A stretch of DNA of 56,352 nt, taken from an uncultured Fibrobacter sp. (GTDB lineage: Bacteria > Fibrobacterota > Fibrobacteria > Fibrobacterales > Fibrobacteraceae). The stretch spans positions 1 through 56,352 of the forward strand of contig CAMKMX010000016.1 of NCBI GenBank assembly GCA_946414025.1, given 5' to 3'. Both the position numbers and the translations under genes were made by a program. The notes under the pieces were generated by a model that was not told the DNA's origin, made no database searches, and worked only from the letters and a program-made list of their open reading frames with translations. Position 1 is the stretch's first letter, and every line of letters starts with the position of its first letter. Shown here piece by piece: positions 50,597 through 56,352 of this stretch.

Positions 50597-51286
50597 ATGG
50601 CAAAGAATAAATCCATTAGCGAAATCATCTGCGACTACATCAAGAAGCAGAAGCTCTCCCCCATTCCCGTTCAGACCCTGAACGAGGAAGCCGCCTCCAC
50701 GCGCTACTTCGGTGGCGACCTCAAGGAATTCATCGCCGCAGCCAAGACGCTGGGCGCCAAGGGAATCTTCGTGGAAGAACTCTACCTCGAAGATGACGAG
50801 TTCTACTACGACAGCGGCATGGACGACGAAGAATACATGGCGCTCTACGGCAACGACGACTGCTGTTGCGACGGTCAGTGCAAGTGCGGCAAGTGCGAAG
50901 GCAAGAAAGGCAAGAAGGCCAAGGACGACGACGATTCTGACGTGGACGGCGTCTGGTTCGAGCCCGAAGACCTGGACGGTCTGGACCTGACCCTCCTGAA
51001 GCCCCAGATGGCCAAGTACATCGACCGTATCGGCGAGTGCTGCGGCGCCCGCCTCACGGTTCCCGGCGTAGACCGCCTGGAAGTGGAAATCTTTGCCGAC
51101 TGGTACGACAAGTTTGCCGAGCTGGTGGACGAAGCCTCCGAAATCATCGAGGAAGACCCCAACGGCGCTCTGGAAGCCATCGAAGCCATGTTCAAGGCCG
51201 AAGAAGAGGCTGACAAGAGCGTGAAGAAGATTGCGGCTCACCCCCCGAAAGGTGGAAAGAAGACAACCAAAAAAGGCAAGAAGTAA
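50597..51286 (+). CDS. acidic protein with a clustered-cysteine motif, function unknown
   Basis: The protein has 229 residues. An N-terminal helical part (SISEIICDYIKKQKLSPIPVQTLNEE) is followed by an acidic middle. CCCDGQCKCGKCEG (about 95-108) is a dense cysteine cluster that could bind metal; KKGKKAKDDDDSD follows. A further CC sits in RIGECCGARL. The C-terminal part is acidic and helical, ending in a Lys-rich tail (KGGKKTTKKGKK). CTAGGAG precedes the start. No signal peptide is present, so it is probably cytoplasmic. Confidence 0.6.
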   Translation: MAKNKSISEIICDYIKKQKLSPIPVQTLNEEAASTRYFGGDLKEFIAAAKTLGAKGIFVEELYLEDDEFYYDSGMDDEEYMALYGNDDCCCDGQCKCGKCEGKKGKKAKDDDDSDVDGVWFEPEDLDGLDLTLLKPQMAKYIDRIGECCGARLTVPGVDRLEVEIFADWYDKFAELVDEASEIIEEDPNGALEAIEAMFKAEEEADKSVKKIAAHPPKGGKKTTKKGKK

Positions 51287-51308
51287 TCATCGGTCTTTCA
51301 GATTACGC

Positions 51309-51341
51309 AAAAAAACGCCTCCGTAAAAGGGGCGTTTTTTT
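51309..51341. terminator. terminator between convergent genes
   Basis: AAAAAACGCC pairs with GGCGTTTTTT over a loop of about 12 bases. A and T runs on both sides suit both the acidic-protein gene and the cyclotransferase gene. Confidence 0.85.
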
Positions 51342-51347
51342 AGCAAA

Positions 51348-52094
51348 TTAAAACCGCACCTTATAAATTTGAGGCCAGTTCTTGCCCGTAATCCAGAAAT
51401 CCTTGCCGTCGTAAGCGATTCCGTTCAGCACGTCCGCCTTGGGGAAGCGGCGGTTGATTTCCATCGCCTTCTCGGTAAAGTCCAGGTATTTCAGCACGCG
51501 ACCGCTGGGCAGTTCAATTACGGCAATCAGGCCCGTGGTCCAGATGTTGGCGTAAAGAGTGTCCCGGACCACTTCCAGCTCGTTCAGTTGCGGCACTTCG
51601 CGCCCGTTATCGCGCACGGGGATCGCCCCCACCACGCCAAAGCCGCCCAGCCCTATCTGCAAGAGTTCGCTGGAACCGTTGCTCATCAGGAGGGCGTCAC
51701 GCCAGTAGGTAAGCCCCCAACCTTCCGTAGGTATGCGGAACTCGCCCTTCATGGCGAAGGGCTTGCGATTTAGAATAAACGCCTTCCTGGATTTCCAGGT
51801 CAGGTAAAAGATGTCGTCGCCTACAGCCACGGAACCTTCGCCGAAATAGCGTTCCGCAAGCCGCAGGGAATCCAGAATCTTGCCGTCCAGGGTACGGCGG
51901 TAAATGCCCGACTCGCCGTAATGCCCGGTGGATTCTATCAGGTCCTTGCCGTCAAAAAACAGCCCCTGGGTAAAATGGTTCTGCTCGTGGAGAATGGAAT
52001 CCACGATGGTCGGCACAATGCGGGGGGTATCTGCATAAACGATGGCCGCAACCGCAACCATACAAAACAGGGCTCTGTGCAAAAGCGAAATCAT
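51348..52094 (-). CDS. glutaminyl-peptide cyclotransferase (glutamine cyclotransferase type)
   Basis: The protein has 248 residues. A signal peptide (MISLLHRALFCMVAVAAIVYA) is followed by the five-bladed propeller of plant-type glutaminyl cyclases: HFTQGLFFDGKDLIESTGHYGESGIY, EGWGLTYWRDALLMSNGSSEL, LNELEVVRDTLYANIWTTGLIAVIELPSG and FPKADVLNGIAYDGKDFWITGKNWPQIYKVRF. It makes N-terminal pyroglutamate on exported proteins, which suits an organism with many secreted enzymes. Confidence 0.88.
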   Translation of the reverse strand: MISLLHRALFCMVAVAAIVYADTPRIVPTIVDSILHEQNHFTQGLFFDGKDLIESTGHYGESGIYRRTLDGKILDSLRLAERYFGEGSVAVGDDIFYLTWKSRKAFILNRKPFAMKGEFRIPTEGWGLTYWRDALLMSNGSSELLQIGLGGFGVVGAIPVRDNGREVPQLNELEVVRDTLYANIWTTGLIAVIELPSGRVLKYLDFTEKAMEINRRFPKADVLNGIAYDGKDFWITGKNWPQIYKVRF

Positions 52095-52129
52095 AGGGGA
52101 ATATGTAGAAAAATTATATTTGGGTCACC

Positions 52130-52696
52130 ATGGGCGCTGTAAAAGAACCGGCCAAAGTCAAAATCATCGTTGGGATCCTGGCAAAGGACGCCGCCTCGGT
52201 AGAGTCCGTCCGCAGCACCCTCCGCGAGCGTTTTGGCGAAGAGGACCTGAACCTGGAACCCTTCCCCTTTACCTTTACCAACTACTACAAAGAAGAAATC
52301 GGCGACGCCCCCCTGCGGGCCTTCTTCAGCTACGAACCCCTGGTGGCCCGCACCGAAATCGTGGACATCAAACTCTGGACCAACGACCTGGAACTTGAAA
52401 TTGCAGAGCGTGCAGGGACGCCTGGACTCCGCCCCGTGAACCTGGACCCGGGCTACATGACTCTCGGTCAGTTCTTCTTGGCCACCACCAAGGACCAGCG
52501 CCAGCGGGTTTATATCAGTCGCGGGATTTTCGTGGAGCCCACCCTGTACTTTCAGGACGGTCATTTCCACCATTTCGACTGGACCTACCGTGACTACCAG
52601 AGTGAAAAATATATCACCTACCTGGAGCAGGTCCGCGCCCGCCTCGCCTACCAGATGAGCACCGGAAAGCCGTACCGCCTACGCACCAACCCCTAG
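52130..52696 (+). CDS. DUF4416 family protein
   Basis: The protein has 188 residues. AKVKIIVGILAKDAASVE, PFTFTNYYKEEIGDAPLRAFFSYEPLV, RPVNLDPGYMTLGQFFLATTKDQRQRVYISRGIFVEPTLYF and FDWTYRDYQSEKYITYLEQVRARL match the DUF4416 pattern. The biochemical function of the family is unknown. It overlaps the heptamer tract at its 3' end and lies 37 bases before the DUF486 gene. Confidence 0.75.
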   Translation: MGAVKEPAKVKIIVGILAKDAASVESVRSTLRERFGEEDLNLEPFPFTFTNYYKEEIGDAPLRAFFSYEPLVARTEIVDIKLWTNDLELEIAERAGTPGLRPVNLDPGYMTLGQFFLATTKDQRQRVYISRGIFVEPTLYFQDGHFHHFDWTYRDYQSEKYITYLEQVRARLAYQMSTGKPYRLRTNP

Positions 52697-52736
52697 CCCC
52701 TAAAACCTACAACCTATAACCTACCACCTAAAAATG
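52688..52736. repeat. heptanucleotide tract (ACCTANN)
   Basis: Seven units of ANNACCT / ACCTANN type (AACCCCT, AGCCCCT, AAAACCT, ACAACCT, ATAACCT, ACCACCT, AAAAATG) run from the last codons of DUF4416 to the ATG of DUF486. No normal ribosome-binding site is left in this spacer. Confidence 0.8.
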
Positions 52737-53105
52737 AAAGCCGGAATCATCACCATCGTCCTTCTCATCATCAGCAACTTCTTCATGACCCTCGCCTGGT
52801 ACGGCAACCTCAAGCTGAAGGAGATGCACATCAGCACCGACTGGCCGCTGATTCTCGTGATTCTCGCCAGTTGGGGCATCGCCCTCATCGAATACTTCTT
52901 TATGATTCCCGCCAACAACATCGGGAGCCGCATCAATGGCGGGCCCTTCAGCCTCATGCAACTGAAGATTATCCAAGAGGCCATTTCCCTCACGGTGTTC
53001 ACCACCCTGGCTGTCACCCTGTTCCGCACCGAAACCCTCCAGTGGAACCACATCGTGGCCTTCGTGCTGGTCATCGGCGCCGTGTTCTTCGCGTTCTTGA
53101 AATAA
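52734..53105 (+). CDS. DUF486 small membrane protein (DMT-like)
   Basis: The protein has 123 residues and four membrane segments. IISNFFMTLAWYGNLK, ILASWGIALIEYFFMIPANNIGSR and FSLMQLKIIQEAISLTVFTTLAV match DUF486. It resembles a half-size drug/metabolite transporter and probably works as a dimer. The start lies at the end of the ACCTA heptamer tract. Confidence 0.85.
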   Translation: MKAGIITIVLLIISNFFMTLAWYGNLKLKEMHISTDWPLILVILASWGIALIEYFFMIPANNIGSRINGGPFSLMQLKIIQEAISLTVFTTLAVTLFRTETLQWNHIVAFVLVIGAVFFAFLK

Positions 53106-53497
53106 CTTTTGTTTTGAAAGGGGGAAGCCTCCCCCTCGTCAAAGCCTTGCCCAACCATTGTCATGCCCGCCTTGAGCGGGCACCTCCGACCCTAACCAGC
53201 ATCACCATTAAGCAATAGGGCAAGTCTTTGCCTACCCCCTCTGCGGGGACACCCCGCAACGCCCCCTAAATAATCCGAGTCTCAAGGGCACAGTCGCCTG
53301 CAAAAAAGACCGTCGGTCGCAACTTCACTTTGTTCGTCGCTACCCTCCGGATTTTTTGCTTAGCAACTATGCCCTCTCGCCTCGAAAATGAGTTTCGCGA
53401 CGCAGGAGGTTGCTCGGTCACGGTGTTCCCTCGCAACCATACTCTTATTATGCATATAAAATAAACACTTCACAAGCAGCGTACTTAATACAACAAT
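53106..53497. other. gene-free region with C-rich element copy 2
   Basis: About 390 bases without a gene between convergent genes. 53116-53286 holds the second C-rich element, interrupted by a palindrome TCATGCCCGC...GCGGGCA (53159-53187). After it come further partly palindromic bases (GGTCGC, GCGACG) but no clear T-run terminator. Its last 60 bases turn AT-rich before the lipoprotein gene. Confidence 0.6.
53116..53286. repeat. C-rich dispersed element, copy 2 (interrupted)
   Basis: GGGGGAAGCCTCCCCCTCG, then about 85 bases of other sequence, then CTACCCCCTC, GGGGACACCCC, GCCCCCTAAA and GAGTCTCAA. The flanks match 266-350 in order. The interruption includes a CATGCCCGC-type palindrome. Confidence 0.55.
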
Positions 53498-54655
53498 CTA
53501 TGGTATGTTATTTGGTACAATCCCCATCTGTCTTGCAAGTTCAATATCAACAATCATTGATTCACCAGATTCAAACATACCTAATTGTATTTGTTCATTG
53601 TATTCATCACGACCTTTATTTATAGCGTCCGCATAGTCAACATTTTTATATCCGATCATCGTTGATTCTATTAAGTCAATGCTATTGCCATTTCGTTCAC
53701 TAAGCCATCCAACAAATACGTGACCGGGAATAAATATCAAATGTGTTTGGAAACCAAGGCGTTCCAAAACGGAAGCAAATAGTGTTGCTGTTTCTATGCA
53801 GATTCCTTGTCTTTTTCGAAGAGTTTCAACAGGATAATTCACTCTTTGTCCAAGGCTTGCAGCACCCGTATTTTCTATATACTTTATATTACGTGATTGA
53901 AGAACTTCAAAAACAGCTCTTATCACACGAATAGAACTCTGCTCAATGGATTTATCTTGAGAATATTGTTGGTAAACTAGTAATTGACCATTAGGTAATT
54001 TTTTTGCTACTTCATTAACAATTCTTGAAATTGAATCTGCCATAGGCGTTACCCATAAGCTATACCAATAATATTTATAAGAATCATCAACAAGAAAATA
54101 GGTTTCAGATTCTCCAAAAACCTGCATTGGGTGAATCGTTACTGGTTGTGATGTTGAATAAAACAAGTTTCTCTGATTGTCTTTAAGAACATATGCTTCT
54201 ATTTTACGTTGCGTTTTTTGTGCCGAGGTTATTGAAAGTAAGGCTTCATCGTTGAAATTATAATTAAGGGGGAGTATGACTGTTTCGGATGGATCAAGAA
54301 TAGCTGTATTTGTTGTTGTATCAGTGTATCCAGGAATCCAAGACTTGACAAAAATATTATTACGTTCACATGAGCTTTTAGAATTACACGAATCTGCAAT
54401 CATCAACGAAAAAGGGGATTGAATCGTAATAATATCACCATCTTGGTCAGGTAGGGAGAAGTCTTCATACATTAGCGCATAATGATTTGCGAATGCTCCA
54501 TAGACATCTTCCGTACCCCAATCTTCTGCATATAGATTGTAGTTAGCGAAAGTCTTGTTTTCTTCTACACTATCTTCTTCAAGGTCATCAATACATCCTA
54601 TCAAAAAAAGGGTGAATAAAGCTACTGCGATTATAAAGAAAAAATTTTTAGTCAT
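53498..54655 (-). CDS. lipoprotein with transglutaminase-like domain
   Basis: The protein has 385 residues. The lipobox is LFLIGC (Cys21). Residues 25-200 are beta-rich and unrecognised. The C-terminal part has VNYPVETLRKRQGICIETATLFASVLERLGFQTHLIFIPGHVFVGW and IDLIES, the Cys, His and acidic triad order of transglutaminase/protease-like folds. It may cleave or cross-link surface peptides. The gene is visibly AT-rich beside its neighbours and is flanked by repeats on both sides, which suggests transfer. Confidence 0.7.
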   Translation of the reverse strand: MTKNFFFIIAVALFTLFLIGCIDDLEEDSVEENKTFANYNLYAEDWGTEDVYGAFANHYALMYEDFSLPDQDGDIITIQSPFSLMIADSCNSKSSCERNNIFVKSWIPGYTDTTTNTAILDPSETVILPLNYNFNDEALLSITSAQKTQRKIEAYVLKDNQRNLFYSTSQPVTIHPMQVFGESETYFLVDDSYKYYWYSLWVTPMADSISRIVNEVAKKLPNGQLLVYQQYSQDKSIEQSSIRVIRAVFEVLQSRNIKYIENTGAASLGQRVNYPVETLRKRQGICIETATLFASVLERLGFQTHLIFIPGHVFVGWLSERNGNSIDLIESTMIGYKNVDYADAINKGRDEYNEQIQLGMFESGESMIVDIELARQMGIVPNNIP

Positions 54656-54827
54656 AGCAGTCTCCGTTTTTAAATTTTTAGAGTCCTGCTATTGACTGCA
54701 AGATGTGCTTTTTTGAAGCTGCAAAAAAGGCGCAGATCGTTGCGATTTACCTAGATGGGGCTCTCGACTGCCCTTGTACGATAAACGCAAACGACCCACG
54801 CCCCAAATGGGCGACAATAGGTCTGTT

Positions 54828-54866
54828 GAGATTGCTTCGTCACCTTACGGTTCCTCGCAATGACAG
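54828..54866. repeat. palindromic element, GATTGCTTCGTCAC...TCCTCGCAATGACA type
   Basis: GATTGC and GCAAT, and CTTCGTCAC with GGTTCCTCG, form an interrupted palindrome known in outline from many genomes as a dispersed repeat. Confidence 0.6.
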
Positions 54867-55334
54867 CAGGCATCGTCGAAACACGCCCAAAAGAACCGCT
54901 TAATGGCGGCTATTCAAACGCATTCACGTGAGCGTCTGCCTTGTCCTCGTACAAGTTGAAATGGTCGAGATTTCATCTAGAGAACAAGAGCAAAACTCTC
55001 TAATATGTCACCATAAATATACTTTCAAAAAAGCGAAAAAGAATGGTTCTTCGTGAGAAATACTGCGAAAAACGTAAAAATATGCGATTTAAACCAAATT
55101 CTACGATGTTCCACCTTGGAACAAATTGTCACACCATATTTGCTATTTTCCGCACATTGGCCGTTCGGCTTTGTTGTCGGGAATTCCGACCTTTCCCATA
55201 TCCCCCGACAGGGGCCCGCAAGGGGCTTGCGTTCCATAGGTTAGGCTATGGATATACCGAAATTGTCGGAAGCTATCGCAGTTTTTGCGGTAGTTTGTAA
55301 GAACACGCATTTTTTACATCTTATACACTTATAT

Positions 55335-55363
55335 TTGACATTATGTGTATCAGATGTTATATT
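55335..55363 (+). promoter_or_regulatory. strong sigma-70-type promoter of abiEi
   Basis: TTGACA (55335-55340), 17 bases, TATATT (55358-55363). The expected start is near 55370-55371, which coincides with the ATG at 55371. TTATATTT occurs twice (about 55328 and 55356), overlapping both promoter boxes, so it could serve autoregulation by AbiEi. Confidence 0.7.
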
Positions 55364-55370
55364 TAGAAGT

Positions 55371-55955
55371 ATGGAAACCATGCAAAACATACGAAATTTT
55401 GCAAAAAGGGGGTATTTTTCCCTTAAACAGTGTTTGGAGCACGGTGTTTCGAGGTATGACCTTAAAAAACTGGAGAAATCAGGAGAAATAAAGAAGGCCG
55501 ACTATGGTCTATACGCCTTCGCCAATGTCCTCGAAGACGAATTTTTCATTCCGCAGTTACTAAGTGACAAGGTTGTGTATTCCAACGAGACGGCTCTTTT
55601 CTTGACGGGGTATAGCGACCTGCTTCCTGAAAAGTTCACGGTAACCGTTCCGAAAGGCTACCACTCAAAAAAGTTGTGGCGAGACTTTCTTGTGCGTCAG
55701 ACTCCCGCCGAAATATTAAACGAGGGCGTCCAAGAAATCCGTTCGTTCTACAGTAATCCTATCAAGGTGTATTGCATTGAACGGACTTTATGCGAATTGC
55801 TCCATGGTCGTATAGATTTCAACAAGGAAAGGTATATTCCCGCAATACAAAGGTACATGAGGTCGAAGGACAGAAACATTTGGAAATTATCAGACTTTGC
55901 AAGAATGTTTCATGTTGAAGACAAAATCGGGCCATATCTGGAGGTGCTGATATGA
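55371..55955 (+). CDS. abiEi: AbiEi-type antitoxin
   Basis: The protein has 194 residues from 55371 (METMQNIRNFAKRGYFSLKQ); 55380 is an alternative ATG. A frame open from 55248 would run through the promoter. The N-terminal winged helix (GYFSLKQCLEHGVSRYDLKKLEKSGEIKKADYGLYAF) is followed by SNETALFLTGYSDLLPEKFTVTVPKGYHSKKLW and the ERTLCELL motif, the pattern of AbiEi. In type IV systems AbiEi represses the operon and counters AbiEii. It overlaps the toxin start by 4 bases (ATGA). The toxin gene is broken. Confidence 0.82.
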   Translation: METMQNIRNFAKRGYFSLKQCLEHGVSRYDLKKLEKSGEIKKADYGLYAFANVLEDEFFIPQLLSDKVVYSNETALFLTGYSDLLPEKFTVTVPKGYHSKKLWRDFLVRQTPAEILNEGVQEIRSFYSNPIKVYCIERTLCELLHGRIDFNKERYIPAIQRYMRSKDRNIWKLSDFARMFHVEDKIGPYLEVLI

Positions 55956-56155
55956 AGACTCGAAATGCAATGCAACTGAAGGCTCTCATCAAGAGTCGTT
56001 CCATAGAAATAGGTCTTACTCCACAACAGAAAATCCCTCGGCTAAGCCGAGGGACAAACTTTATTGGAGATCCCCGCCTCCGCGGGGATGACATTTTGTC
56101 AATTACGTGTGAGCGAAAAACGACCGGTATTAACCGGTCGTGTTCGCAAGAGTGA
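55952..56155 (+). pseudogene. abiEii: AbiEii toxin gene, truncated after the N-terminus
   Basis: The first 26 residues (MKTRNAMQLKALIKSRSIEI, then GLTPQQ) match the start of AbiEii nucleotidyltransferases. From about 56031 the sequence becomes the CCCTCGGC...GCCGAGGG palindrome and a GATCCCCGCC...GGCGGGGAT-type palindrome. The open frame continues to 56155 only by translating repeats. The catalytic GS-x10-D-x-D region is missing. Confidence 0.7.
56035..56093. repeat. two palindromes replacing the abiEii body
   Basis: 56035-56053 is CCCTCGGC TAA GCCGAGGG, the palindrome that is part of the terminator at 13802. 56066-56093 is GGAGATCCCCGCC...GCGGGGATGACA, the family at 42750-42820. Confidence 0.7.
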
Positions 56156-56296
56156 GCGCCTGCCCTACACTTGTATGCTAGAGTCTAGCGCGAACGGTCT
56201 CCCGTGAGCAAAAAGCCCCTGGGTGTTAACCAGGGGCGTTTGCGAGAGCGAGTGCCAACCCTGTACTTGTTATACAGATTCTAGCACGAGCGGTCT
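56111..56296 (-). repeat. tandem pair of ~90-base hairpin units
   Basis: Unit 1 (56111-56200) and unit 2 (56206-56296) share the order GAGC, A5, hairpin, GTTTGCGAGAG-like, GCC, TACTTGT-like, TCTAGC, CGGTCT. The hairpin stems differ but pair in both: CGACCGGT/ACCGGTCG and GCCCCTGG/CCAGGGGC. On the minus strand each hairpin is followed by TTTTT, like an intrinsic terminator. They follow the gene that ends at 56299. A small RNA or a repeated terminator unit are both possible. Confidence 0.6.
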
Positions 56297-56298
56297 TA

Positions 56299-56352
56299 TT
56301 AGGTATGTGCGTCGACCCATTCGGCGTTCTTCTTGCAAGCCTCGACGGACTT
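56299..56352 (-). CDS. 3' end of a gene entering from the right edge
   Basis: Seventeen codons (KSVEACKKNAEWVDAHT) end at TAA (56301-56299). Codon use matches the metabolic genes in the window. The terminator-like hairpin at 56215-56237 follows. Product unknown. Confidence 0.5.
   Translation of the reverse strand, partial: KSVEACKKNAEWVDAHT

Larger units (their letters stand above)
54656..55370. other. long gene-free region with repeats and hairpins
   Basis: About 715 bases. At 54828-54866 lies a palindromic element, GAGATTGCTTCGTCAC...GTTCCTCGCAATGACA. Around 55170-55300 several hairpins sit close together (GTCGGGAATTCCGAC; CCATAG...CTATGG; CTATCGCAG...GCGGTAG). Open frames in this stretch lack ribosome-binding sites and coding character. 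An unrecognised RNA is possible. The last 40 bases hold the abiEi promoter. Confidence 0.5.

Noticed and set aside
54703..54903. Small open frame in the region before abiEi
   Set aside because: About half of it translates the GATTGCTTCGTCAC palindromic element, and it has no ribosome-binding site.
55248..55370. Longer start for abiEi
   Set aside because: It would place a consensus promoter inside the gene, and the extra residues do not fit the family.
56111..56296. CRISPR array
   Set aside because: Only two units, about 90 bases each, with no short identical repeats and no unique spacers.

Overview
The window most resembles a Fibrobacter-type genome (phylum Fibrobacterota). That is inference from gene content, not a database match. 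The clues are a serine-linker lipoprotein endoglucanase of family GH8 next to a GH5 endoglucanase with a type-IX-like C-terminal domain, several DUF4143-type ATPases, Gram-negative envelope genes (lolA, beta-barrel proteins), a complete-looking complex I cluster without nuoA, and many intergenic palindromes.

Layout. 1-430 is repeat-rich and gene-poor. 430-5000 is an accessory block: a membrane-tethered AAA+ ATPase in AT-rich DNA, then two DUF4143 ATPases, each abutting the 3' remnant of an unrelated gene. 5070-8900 holds single metabolic or modifying enzymes (SDR, GNAT, maltose-type acetyltransferase, FliB-like methylase, prohibitin-like lipoprotein). 9053-11856 is the cellulase pair. 11916-15914 holds UDP-xylose synthase, a barrel protein, coaE, an EamA transporter and mscL. 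16026-20585 is one minus-strand operon, lolA - propeller-like protein - PorV-like barrel - recF. 20687-24723 holds a porin-like barrel, a lipoprotein, a degenerate glycogen-synthase-like protein and a CAT-anticodon tRNA. 25410-26132 is rph.

26247-40625 is a tightly packed minus-strand complex I operon, nuoB-C-D-E-F-G-H-I-J-K-L-M-N. NuoB, NuoE and NuoM carry C-terminal extensions, and nuoA is not at its usual first place. 40795-41871 is a small islet with a zeta-type toxin and its small partner, flanked by 48-bp direct repeats made of the 3' end of ribF. 41829-49131 is the classical translation operon rimP-nusA-infB-rbfA-truB-ribF. 49487-53105 holds dapA, an acidic Cys-cluster protein, a glutaminyl cyclase, DUF4416 and DUF486 genes. 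53106-56352 is again accessory and repeat-rich: a transglutaminase-like lipoprotein, an AbiE locus whose toxin gene is cut off after about 26 codons, and a tandem pair of hairpin units at the right edge.

The most unusual layer is the repeats. At least eight tracts follow a strict 7-nt period but use different unit sequences. One lies in the signal peptide codons of the PorV-like gene, where a copy-number change would shift the frame. Another, joined to a dispersed palindromic element, is translated inside truB. A second dispersed palindrome is translated twice inside infB.
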